Part shown: positions 1-6,526 of the stretch, in pieces | Position numbering within the stretch: position 1 is the first letter of the stretch | Layout of the letters: the number at the start of each line of letters is the position of its first letter | NCBI GenBank assembly: GCA_004525155.1 | Contig: SPDA01000101.1 | Coordinates: forward strand, 1 to 6,596 | DNA length: 6,596 bases | Reading direction: 5' to 3' | Origin: Spirochaetales bacterium | GTDB taxonomy: Bacteria > Spirochaetota > Spirochaetia > SPDA01 | Notes under the pieces: model-generated | Told to the model about the DNA's origin: nothing | Seen by the model: the letters and a program-made list of their open reading frames with translations, nothing else | Databases searched by the model: none | Program-made: the position numbers and the translations under genes

Positions 1-1343
1 AAGCTGCCGCGAGAGGCGAGCTGCAGACCATAACCCGACTTTTGGATGCGGGTGCCGACGTTAACGCGGCGGACACAGGCGGCAGTACTCCCCTTCATCA
101 GGCCGCGTATTTCGGCCGGCTGGAAGCGGTAAAACTGCTCCTCTCAAAAGGCGCTGTTATCGATTCGAAGGATAATGGAGACCAGACGCCGCTGTCTTTT
201 GCCGTACGCCAGGGCAGAGCGGAAACGGCGCGATATCTTATCACAAACGGCGCGGATATCCATACTCAGAGCAGTTACAATATGACCCTTCTTCATTGGG
301 CGGCGTCGTCGGGATCGGTCGAACTGGTGAACATGTTTCTCGATTACGGGTTGAATCTGGAATCAAAAAACAGGATCCTAGAGACACCTCTTCACTCCGC
401 GGCCTCGGCAGGCAGAACTGAGGTTATCCGGGTACTTTTAAGCAGGGGGGCCGATCCGGCGGTAAAAAGTAAATCCGGCACGCCCCTGGAATACGCAAAA
501 CGTAATTTTAAAAATACGACTGCCGAGGAACTGCTCCAGGAGGCTCTCAATCTGTCTGTAGAAAGGCTTTCGGATGTGGACCTGAGCACGTCGCTGACAT
601 CCGGAAACCATCTGGAGGATTTTGTTCTTGTAAAAGGCGGATGGTTTGACATGGGTGATGTTTTCGGAGACGGGAACGCCGATGAAAAGCCTGTTCACAG
701 GGTCTTTGTAGACGACTTTTATATATCGAAATTCGAAGTGACCAAACGCCAATGGATGTTCATCATGGGGGGGCTGCAGGACTACTCTACCTATAAAAGT
801 ATGGAAGGCTCCGTCGGCATGTATCCTATAACCAGTATGGGATGGCTCGATGTACAGGAGTTTATTGAAAAGCTTAATGAAATAACGGGGAAGAGCTTCC
901 GTCTTCCCACCGAAGCGGAATGGGAATATGCCGCACGCAGCGGCGGCAGGCGCGAAAAGTGGGCGGGAACATCGAACGAAGCTCTGCTGCCCGGATATTC
1001 GATACTCCTCGGTACCGGCAGCCGTCAGGATATCGGGATAGACGGCATTGATCCGGTGGGGAGTAAAAAACCAAACGCCCTCGGTTTATACGATATGACC
1101 GGTAATGTCTGGGAGTTCACCGGGGACTGGTACGATGCGGAATATTACGCGAAAAGCGGAACAACAAATCCCGCCGGTCCAGAGGACCTGAATGTCGAAT
1201 ACCGCTTCAAGAATAGAGTGGTTCGCGGCGGTTCCTACGGCGATACGCCTTCTCAGGCGCGTGTTACTAGACGGGCAGGTGTAGTGCAATTTGATTTCGG
1301 ATCGAGGATAGGTTTCCGGCTTGTTCATCCGGCGAACAAGTGA
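1..1343 (+). CDS. Ankyrin-repeat protein with C-terminal SUMF1/FGE-like domain (5' end outside window)
   Basis: The reading frame is open from the left edge (first full codon at 3), so the true start and any signal peptide lie outside; a TTG at 42 is inside an ankyrin repeat and is not a credible start. Residues are numbered from that first codon (446 visible). Residues 1-27 are the end of one ankyrin repeat. Repeats of 33, 33, 33 and 32 residues follow (nt 84-476) with TPLH-type turns and GADxN/GADP ends, then a degenerate cap to about nt 548. A SUMF1 (FGE-sulfatase, C-type-lectin-like) domain spans residues 207-446, with RLPTEAEWEYAAR at 300-312, GNVWEF at 367-372, RGGSY at 408-412 and GFRLV at 437-441. 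No cysteine is visible anywhere; the sites matching human FGE Cys336 and Cys341 are Asp414 and Ala419, so sulfatase activation is unlikely. Ankyrin repeats normally bind proteins; a binding or scaffold role is inferred. It ends with tandem in-frame stops, TGA TAA. Confidence 0.9.
   Translation, partial: AAARGELQTITRLLDAGADVNAADTGGSTPLHQAAYFGRLEAVKLLLSKGAVIDSKDNGDQTPLSFAVRQGRAETARYLITNGADIHTQSSYNMTLLHWAASSGSVELVNMFLDYGLNLESKNRILETPLHSAASAGRTEVIRVLLSRGADPAVKSKSGTPLEYAKRNFKNTTAEELLQEALNLSVERLSDVDLSTSLTSGNHLEDFVLVKGGWFDMGDVFGDGNADEKPVHRVFVDDFYISKFEVTKRQWMFIMGGLQDYSTYKSMEGSVGMYPITSMGWLDVQEFIEKLNEITGKSFRLPTEAEWEYAARSGGRREKWAGTSNEALLPGYSILLGTGSRQDIGIDGIDPVGSKKPNALGLYDMTGNVWEFTGDWYDAEYYAKSGTTNPAGPEDLNVEYRFKNRVVRGGSYGDTPSQARVTRRAGVVQFDFGSRIGFRLVHPANK
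1320..1340. repeat. Perfect 7-bp inverted repeat at the 3' end of the ankyrin-SUMF1 gene
   Basis: The arms CTTGTTC (1320-1326) and GAACAAG (1334-1340) are exact reverse complements around a 7-nt loop. The right arm ends directly before the TGA stop. No T-run follows on either strand, so it is not a classic intrinsic terminator, although it lies at the convergent gene junction where both transcripts should end. It may be a weak bidirectional 3'-end structure, or chance within coding sequence. Confidence 0.4.
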
Positions 1344-1368
1344 TAAACAGTCCTGCTTAAATGCGCAG

Positions 1369-2436
1369 TTATTCCCCCTCGACGAGCCCCCGTACGTACT
1401 CCTTCGGATTACCCTTATACCCGTCAAGCGGTTTTACCGCACCGATGAAGGCCGGCAGGTCCCGCCCGAAGTTATCGTACAGCTCATAATAAAGCGACAG
1501 GTCCTCCGTGTACTGCATCCACATGCTTATGTAGGCGTTGTTGATGGGGTCGGTTACGAGAAAGGTGAAACTGTCGGTTTCAAAATATTCACCGTAATGG
1601 AGGCCGACCCGTTTCCGGAAAGCATCCATGGCCGTATGCTTGCCTGCCAGCTTCTCCTCCCGCGGGGCGTTCGATTTATATATGCCGTCAAGCTCGGCAT
1701 ACAGCTCCCGCATGAGGGAGAGGAAGGTGTTGAAGTCCCTGTTGTAGGGCTCCACAACCCTGCTGTAATAATCCTCGTCCTTAAGCACTTCCCGGAGAAA
1801 GAGCAGGGCCCCTTCGTTGCCGACAAAGGTCGCAAGCTCCTCGTTGAACTGGGAATTGTTTTTCACGAAGACGGTGGCGTGGGTCTGTTCGTGGATGATG
1901 AGGTTGGCAAGCTCGTAAGGCGGATAGGCGATCATGAAATTGTAGAGTGGATCCCGGAAGTAACCGAGGGTCGAGAAGGCATCCACCTTTCTGATGATGT
2001 AATCGTATCCCAGGCTTTCCACCCGTTCCGCCTCGCGGACTGCGTCCTCCGTGTAAAAGAATCCTTTGTAGGGCATGGCGCCGAAAAAGGGATACTTCCA
2101 GAAGTAATCCTCAAAGCTGTCTTCCTTGCAGGCGGACACCACTTCCGCGACCCAGTCCCTGCCGAGGTCCACAAAAGCGGTAAAGTTCCTGTCTGAGGAA
2201 AGGCCCAGGCGCTGTTCGGAGAACCTCTTGACCCTGAGACTTAACTCAAAGAGTTTTCTGCGGTCCGCGTCCAGGCCGGGGTTGTTAAGCAGTTCCTCCA
2301 CCGGCCTGGCGGAACTTGCGTTTCCCACCAGGCGCAGGCCCTGTTTGATGACGTAACAGCCGCTTAAGGAGAATACCGCAGCCAGAACAGCGACAATTAT
2401 GCAAATGCCGGATAGTTTAAACAGCCGGTTTTTCAT
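1369..2436 (-). CDS. Putative lipoprotein metallo-aminopeptidase (PF10023/COG4324-like)
   Basis: A protein of 355 residues. The N-terminus is a lipoprotein signal peptide: positive residues (K2, R4, K7), a hydrophobic core at about 8-23 and the lipobox L24-S25-G26-C27. It should therefore be exported, cleaved before Cys27 and anchored to a membrane. The residue after the cysteine is Tyr, not Asp, which in proteobacteria would favour the outer membrane. The metallopeptidase motif HEQTH is at 182-186, with a likely third zinc ligand in NEE (198-200), a gluzincin-like arrangement. Motif and surroundings match my memory of the bacterial family annotated 'predicted aminopeptidase'; the substrate is not known and the activity is inferred from the motif. 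The start overlaps the end of the MFS transporter gene by 20 nt, with only a weak GGCGG upstream, which suggests translational coupling. It is the last gene of the cluster and ends 25 bp from the stop of the convergent gene. Confidence 0.85.
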   Translation of the reverse strand: MKNRLFKLSGICIIVAVLAAVFSLSGCYVIKQGLRLVGNASSARPVEELLNNPGLDADRRKLFELSLRVKRFSEQRLGLSSDRNFTAFVDLGRDWVAEVVSACKEDSFEDYFWKYPFFGAMPYKGFFYTEDAVREAERVESLGYDYIIRKVDAFSTLGYFRDPLYNFMIAYPPYELANLIIHEQTHATVFVKNNSQFNEELATFVGNEGALLFLREVLKDEDYYSRVVEPYNRDFNTFLSLMRELYAELDGIYKSNAPREEKLAGKHTAMDAFRKRVGLHYGEYFETDSFTFLVTDPINNAYISMWMQYTEDLSLYYELYDNFGRDLPAFIGAVKPLDGYKGNPKEYVRGLVEGE

Positions 2437-3685
2437 GCTTTTTTACCGCCATAAACACGGCGCTGAAAATAATCAGCGCGCACTGAAGAACAGCCGCTGT
2501 TCCAAAAGCCGTCTGCATGGAAAACCGCTGAAACACGGCACCCCCGATAAGGGATCCGGCCATGGAACCGGCCGTCAGAATCGCTTCATGAAGGGCCATG
2601 CGTTTAAGCCGTTCCGTTGCCCCGGCAGCCCCGTGAAAAAGAGCGGCGGAATAATTGGCGGAGGTTATGACGCCCCACATCACCATGAGGAGAAACAGCA
2701 GAGATACCCTGGACGTAAACATTATGGCGACCAGGAAAACAAGAACCATGACCTGGCTTAAGAGCAGAAAGGTCCTGTTGAAATGCCATTTTTCGGTTCT
2801 GGACATCAGAATAAAGCCGCCGGCCATGGCGCAGGCCCGGACGGTGAATAAAAGACCGACGGTAATTTCGGATATTTTCAGGTTATCCCGGGCGTGCAGG
2901 GGGAATATTGACGTCAGCATCCCCGCGGCCAGATAACAGAAAAAAATGCCTCCCCAGGACGGAAAACGGAGAATCGTGCCTTTTATTATTTCTCCTTCCG
3001 CTGTACCGGCTTTTTTTTCGATGTGGGCATCGTTTTTAATTCTGGTTATAAAAAGTGAGGCGGTAAGAATGATGAAGCTGGCCATGAAAAGAAGGGACAT
3101 GCTGCCGTAGATCGGATAAGCCGGATTTTTGTGGACCAGAAAACCGGCAATATAAGGACTGACTATACCGCCGGCGCTCCAGGAAAAATTGAACCTGCCC
3201 ATGACCTTGTTTAGTTCCCTGCCCTCGATGCCGGCGGAAATCCAGCTCATGAGGGGCGGGAAAAAAAAGGCCGTAGCCAGGCCGTAGATGCCGTAGAAGG
3301 CAAAAGAGGAAGCCAGGGTCCCTATCCGTATCAGGGAAAACATTGCGAGCCCCATGACAGCCGAGGCTATGAGCATGGAATAACGCGGAAGAAGGAGGCG
3401 GCTTAAGGGACGCAGGAAAATACAGCCGCTGAAATAACAGATATTCCAGGTCGCGTACAGGGACCCGATAACGGCGGCGGAGGCATGGAATGAATCCCGC
3501 AGGTAAAAAATCATACCCAGGGATGTCATGCCGAGGCCTAAGGCCACGAGGAAGGACGCCGGCAGGACCATGGCGGTTTTTCCTATGCCTCCGAGCAGCG
3601 CCCTGGCCAGGGCCTGGTACCGCGGAAAATCAAAAAGGGAAAAGGAAGATCCTGCCTTTTTCCGTGATCCGTTTTCTGTTCTCAT
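2417..3685 (-). CDS. MFS transporter, 12 membrane helices
   Basis: A protein of 422 residues with the size and helix layout of the major facilitator superfamily. After a charged N-terminal tail of about 35 residues come six helices (roughly 37-62, 72-95, 104-120, 126-150, 168-184 and 193-214), a charged cytoplasmic loop (215-243, rich in Lys/Glu) and six more (about 244-263, 275-294, 303-322, 328-350, 367-385 and 391-413). The loop between helices 2 and 3 (RPLSRLLLPRY, 92-102) sits where MFS motif A (GxxxDRxGRR) normally lies but keeps little beyond the basic residues. GRFNFSWSAGGIVSPYIAGF (163-182) is a typical helix 5 region. The substrate cannot be told; efflux or solute uptake are both possible, and nothing specific links it to the glucan enzyme upstream. 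The ATG is chosen because it forms an ATGA overlap with the Nudix stop codon; no Shine-Dalgarno sequence precedes it. The 3' end overlaps the lipoprotein gene. Confidence 0.88.
   Translation of the reverse strand: MRTENGSRKKAGSSFSLFDFPRYQALARALLGGIGKTAMVLPASFLVALGLGMTSLGMIFYLRDSFHASAAVIGSLYATWNICYFSGCIFLRPLSRLLLPRYSMLIASAVMGLAMFSLIRIGTLASSFAFYGIYGLATAFFFPPLMSWISAGIEGRELNKVMGRFNFSWSAGGIVSPYIAGFLVHKNPAYPIYGSMSLLFMASFIILTASLFITRIKNDAHIEKKAGTAEGEIIKGTILRFPSWGGIFFCYLAAGMLTSIFPLHARDNLKISEITVGLLFTVRACAMAGGFILMSRTEKWHFNRTFLLLSQVMVLVFLVAIMFTSRVSLLFLLMVMWGVITSANYSAALFHGAAGATERLKRMALHEAILTAGSMAGSLIGGAVFQRFSMQTAFGTAAVLQCALIIFSAVFMAVKKHEKPAV
3682..3685 (-). other. ATGA stop-start overlap, Nudix to MFS
   Basis: On the - strand the bases read ATGA: ATG starts the transporter and TGA ends the Nudix gene. 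The bases upstream (…TTGTTTCACC) hold no Shine-Dalgarno motif, so the transporter probably depends on ribosomes finishing the Nudix gene and re-initiating. Confidence 0.6.
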
Positions 3686-4209
3686 GGTGAAACAATACGG
3701 TGACTGAGCATTTTATCTTCGTCAAAGATGAAAAAACCGCGGACATACTGCCCTCCAAGCGCGAGTGGCAGCCAGTGAATATCGTCTTCCCACATGTCTG
3801 CATAGGGAATTTCGTTGACCGGGCACCAGAAGGGAATCGCTTCTTTCGTTTCCTTGAGCATGGTTCCGCCGTAGTTCCGGGCGAAGAAAATCTCGCCTTT
3901 CAGGGAGTAGCCGTTGGTAAAGATAAACGATACTTCCGCCCTCTGCACCGGATCCAGGGGGATGATGCCTGTCTCCTCCTCGGTTTCCCGGACTGCGGCT
4001 TCCAGCGGGGTTTCTCCCGGGTCTATCCTGCCCCCCGGGGCGTTTACCTTGCCCGCGCCCAGACCCGTTTTTTTATGGATGAGCAGGAGGTGATCGTCAG
4101 ACGTAAGATAGCAGAGTACGGCCCGCTCCGTGGGCTGCCAGCTCGACCAGTCTACCTCATCCACGGTCCCGGGTATTTCAGGTTTTTTCAGATTCATCAC
4201 AGGGCTCAC
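3682..4209 (-). CDS. MTH1-like Nudix hydrolase, probable 8-oxo-dGTP diphosphatase
   Basis: Up to 175 residues. The Nudix box GX5EX7REUXEEXGU runs from G60 to I82 with G60, E66, R74, E75, E78, E79 and G81 all in place (the first U position is Thr76). This motif binds Mg2+ and cleaves nucleoside diphosphate-linked substrates. Several features resemble human MTH1 (NUDT1): N56, four residues before the box glycine like MTH1 Asn33, and MWEDDIHW (139-146), which matches MTH1 MWPDDSYW with Trp117, Asp119 and Asp120, the residues that read the purine base. I therefore infer cytosolic removal of oxidised purine triphosphates such as 8-oxo-dGTP from the nucleotide pool; another nucleotide substrate remains possible. 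The start is uncertain. The longest frame begins with GTG at 4209, but ATG at 4197 (residue 5) is as likely; neither has a clear Shine-Dalgarno sequence and both lie inside the preceding membrane-protein gene (overlap 32 or 20 nt). Human MTH1 is about 156 residues; the extra length is N-terminal. Confidence 0.9.
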   Translation of the reverse strand: MSPVMNLKKPEIPGTVDEVDWSSWQPTERAVLCYLTSDDHLLLIHKKTGLGAGKVNAPGGRIDPGETPLEAAVRETEEETGIIPLDPVQRAEVSFIFTNGYSLKGEIFFARNYGGTMLKETKEAIPFWCPVNEIPYADMWEDDIHWLPLALGGQYVRGFFIFDEDKMLSHRIVSP

Positions 4210-4528
4210 AGAGATTGGAATCGAAATAAAGTATCCGTTTGAAAGAAAGCCGGCTCCTGCAGGACACGCAGTAGAGGGTAAAGGGGAAGTGTTTCCGCTG
4301 CCAGAAGATTATCACTGCGTCGGCGGCTGCAAGAAGCAGCAGTAGAAAGGGGGAAACGCCGGCCCGGTCAATCAGAATGGCGCCCAGGTACAGGAGCAGC
4401 ATAAGCCCGGCGGCGTACAAGGTTGCAAACCGTTTGCTCTCTCCATGCGTAAGATGCCTGCGCTGAGTAAGATTGATGGTAACGACGCCTATTAACAGGG
4501 CCGCAAGAACGTATTTGATGATATTCAT
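4178..4528 (-). CDS. Small membrane protein with four-cysteine (zinc-ribbon-like) tail
   Basis: A protein of 116 residues that I do not recognise. It has three likely membrane helices, at about 3-19, 36-53 and 59-76, separated by a short basic loop (TQRRHLTHGESKR, 21-33) and a tight turn (DRAGVSP). A soluble C-terminal tail of about 40 residues carries two CxxC pairs, CVSC (87-90) and CEPC (107-110), 16 residues apart. That spacing suits a zinc ribbon or rubredoxin-like metal knuckle, though a redox role is not excluded. By the positive-inside rule the basic 21-33 loop should be cytoplasmic, and with two further helices the tail should be cytoplasmic too. The gene starts 7 nt after the glucanotransferase stop, has no good Shine-Dalgarno sequence (the nearest GGAG is 16 nt upstream) and overlaps the Nudix start. 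Packing within the cluster and a consistent membrane topology argue that it is real; a function cannot be assigned. Confidence 0.75.
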   Translation of the reverse strand: MNIIKYVLAALLIGVVTINLTQRRHLTHGESKRFATLYAAGLMLLLYLGAILIDRAGVSPFLLLLLAAADAVIIFWQRKHFPFTLYCVSCRSRLSFKRILYFDSNLCEPCDESEKT

Positions 4529-4535
4529 AGTGTGA

Positions 4536-6500
4536 TTAGTTTTTCTCCGGCCGGCTAGAGACTATCAGATTACATATTCTTTCCGCAAGGCCTTTGTCCG
4601 CGGCCAGGGCATCTGTCGAGGGTTTCATTTTATAGGACCAGTTGGTTTCATTAACTGTCCCCGGTGTGTTTATGCGCTCTTCCTCCGGGTTTTCCGGCCG
4701 GAGCTCGGACTTCAGCGCCAGGAAATCCTGGATCTGCAGGATACAGAGCCTGGAGCTCGTTTTCAGCACGGCGCGCAGAATGCTCTCCGCGGTTTTTTTC
4801 GTATAGGAGGGATCCTCCGGAATCCTGTTCATCATCAGTGAATTCCTGCAGAAATCGATCCTGTCCTCCTGCTTCGCGTTCTGCCACCATTCCCGGAAAG
4901 GGCCGGTGTCATGAACCGACAGGGTGCAGACCGTCTGGTACGGATAGGCCGTAACCGGAATATAGGGTTCTCCCGGCTGTTTATAATCCTTTGCCCAGTA
5001 ACAGATCTTCAGGCCGAGAATCCGGAGTTTTTCGAGTACAACAGGCACGCAGGCCGGCACCACACCGAGATCTTCGGCACAGACAAACATCTCTGTGGTT
5101 TCTTTCAAAATACGCAGAAGGTTTTCTCCGAGTTTTTCCCATTCCTGCTCTGACTTTGTTTCATGGGTTTTAAGAATCCTTTCCAGTCTTTCCTTTTCTT
5201 CATGATTCAGGGATTCATACGCCCGGGAACGGCGCAGATGCCAGGCCGGGGAAAATGAATCCTTTTTTAGGGGGATAAAAAGCAGATTCCTGTTCCATTC
5301 GAGCATGCCGTCCTCGGCCGGTTTGGAAAGCCCCAGGGCCCTGATGTCACGGCTGCCGCGCAGGTCTTGCTTCATGAGAAACAATTCCTCTATGCCTATC
5401 CTCTCGAGATGCGGCAGCACCTCCTCCCACGAACTGCCGAGTTTCTTCTTTATTTCGTATGTGTAAATATGAGGTTTGGACATCCAGGTAATTCTTGGCT
5501 CGGAAAAGCCGCCCTTTTCGAGTTCACTTTTTGTGACGCAGGAATAGGGAATGTAATGCCCCATGCTGGCCGATTCTTCATTTTCCGGGGTGGCCCAGAT
5601 GCGGAAAAAACCGAGCACGTGGTCGATACGGTAGGCGTGGTAGAATTTGTCCGCCTGTTTGAGCCGGCTCTTCCACCAGGCGTAACCGTCCGCCTTGTGT
5701 GCTTCCCAGGCGTATACGGGAAAGCCCCAGTTCTGACCGTGGTCTGTATAAAAATCCGGCGGAGCGCCCGCGCGGAACTCCTGCCTGAACAGCTGCCGTC
5801 TGGACCACACATCGGCGCTGTCCTCATTCATCAGAATGGGAATGTCTCCTTTAAGGGCAACACCGGCCTTCTCCATGGTTTTTACGGCCTGTGTAAACTG
5901 TTCCTCGAGATGGTACTGTACCCAGGCATAATACAGCACCTCCCCCTGATGTTTAATCCAGTACTGATCAATTTCCCCTTCCTGAGGTGAGGTCATCGAT
6001 TTCCATTCCTTCCAGGAAGCGAAGCCGTTTTTTTCCTTAAGCAGGGAATAAACCGCATACGTTATAACCCAGCCGTTTTCACCGGCCCACGCAAGAACCT
6101 TGTCCCTTTCCTGCCTGTCTTTTATGGCTTCGGCAAAAATTCTTTTTAGCAGGGCTGTTTTTTTTCTGACTGTCTCATAAAAATTAACCCGCGGGGAGTC
6201 GGCTGACTCTTTTTTCATTTCCCTTATTTCTTTTACCGCCAGGTCCGCGCAGGGGAGAGACTGAAGCCGGATATATACGGGATGAAGCGCGAAGGCGCTC
6301 AATGCGGAATAGGGGGATGACTCAAACCCTGTATCGTTGACCGGCAGAATCTGGAGCACGGCGAGGCCCGCCTGCGCGCACCACGTGCTGAAAGGTACAA
6401 GATCTGAAAATTCGCCGATACCGCAGCTTTCACTGCTGTGCAGGGCGGATACCGGTACGGCCACACCGGTCAGGTATTGGTCCTCTCTGATAAATCGCAT
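4536..6500 (-). CDS. malQ: 4-alpha-glucanotransferase (GH77, DPE2-like without CBM20)
   Basis: A protein of 654 residues. GH77 enzymes (amylomaltase, disproportionating enzyme) move alpha-1,4-glucan segments between malto-oligosaccharides or glycogen and free sugar acceptors, in the cytosol. Family landmarks: SSPYSALSAFALHPVYI (61-77), DIPILMNEDSADVW (219-232), GAPPDFYTDHGQNWGFPVYAW (245-265), the nucleophile D293 in AYRIDHVLGF, the acid/base E476 in CAEDLGVVP, the third carboxylate D531 in SVHDTGPFREWW, and a C-terminal PGTVNETNW (613-621). The D293-E476 spacing is 183 residues against about 47 in Thermus amylomaltase and E. coli MalQ, a roughly 135-residue insertion like that known in plant-type DPE2, while E476-D531 is the usual 55. 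Unlike DPE2 there are no N-terminal starch-binding CBM20 domains; the catalytic barrel begins almost at once. First gene of the cluster, with a good ribosome site before the ATG. The name malQ is by family; a DPE2-like preference for maltose and a polymeric glucan is inferred. Confidence 0.93.
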   Translation of the reverse strand: MRFIREDQYLTGVAVPVSALHSSESCGIGEFSDLVPFSTWCAQAGLAVLQILPVNDTGFESSPYSALSAFALHPVYIRLQSLPCADLAVKEIREMKKESADSPRVNFYETVRKKTALLKRIFAEAIKDRQERDKVLAWAGENGWVITYAVYSLLKEKNGFASWKEWKSMTSPQEGEIDQYWIKHQGEVLYYAWVQYHLEEQFTQAVKTMEKAGVALKGDIPILMNEDSADVWSRRQLFRQEFRAGAPPDFYTDHGQNWGFPVYAWEAHKADGYAWWKSRLKQADKFYHAYRIDHVLGFFRIWATPENEESASMGHYIPYSCVTKSELEKGGFSEPRITWMSKPHIYTYEIKKKLGSSWEEVLPHLERIGIEELFLMKQDLRGSRDIRALGLSKPAEDGMLEWNRNLLFIPLKKDSFSPAWHLRRSRAYESLNHEEKERLERILKTHETKSEQEWEKLGENLLRILKETTEMFVCAEDLGVVPACVPVVLEKLRILGLKICYWAKDYKQPGEPYIPVTAYPYQTVCTLSVHDTGPFREWWQNAKQEDRIDFCRNSLMMNRIPEDPSYTKKTAESILRAVLKTSSRLCILQIQDFLALKSELRPENPEEERINTPGTVNETNWSYKMKPSTDALAADKGLAERICNLIVSSRPEKN

Positions 6501-6505
6501 GGTGT

Positions 6506-6511
6506 TCCCTT
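6506..6511 (-). promoter_or_regulatory. Ribosome binding site of the glucanotransferase gene
   Basis: On the - strand AAGGGA lies 5 nt before the ATG (7 nt if AAGG is taken as the core). It is the only clear Shine-Dalgarno sequence among the five - strand genes and supports the start at 6500. Confidence 0.65.
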
Positions 6512-6526
6512 CAAACTTACTGAATT

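Noticed and set aside
42..44. TTG as start of the ankyrin-SUMF1 gene
   Set aside because: The frame stays open upstream to the window edge and the upstream residues form the first half of an ankyrin repeat, so the TTG encodes an internal leucine.
1321..2196. Open frame of 291 codons on the + strand
   Set aside because: It lies wholly antisense to the lipoprotein peptidase gene, overlaps the end of the ankyrin-SUMF1 gene, and its translation shows no domain; the - strand frame has a signal peptide and a catalytic motif.
3019..3032. Small hairpin (CGATG/CATCG) followed by T5 on the + strand, terminator-like
   Set aside because: The stem is only 5 bp, it lies inside the transporter gene, it points against the direction of transcription, and there is no + strand transcript it would serve.
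3700..4242. Open frame of 180 codons on the + strand
   Set aside because: It is a shadow of the Nudix gene, whose frame carries a complete Nudix box; no domain is visible in the antisense product.
4547..4554. CCGGCCGG palindrome near the end of the glucanotransferase gene
   Set aside because: A self-complementary octamer with no loop; it lies in coding sequence and the next gene follows 7 nt after the stop, so it is not a likely terminator or operator.
5367..5990. Open frame of 207 codons on the + strand
   Set aside because: It is antisense to the catalytic part of the GH77 gene, where the - strand frame is clearly conserved.
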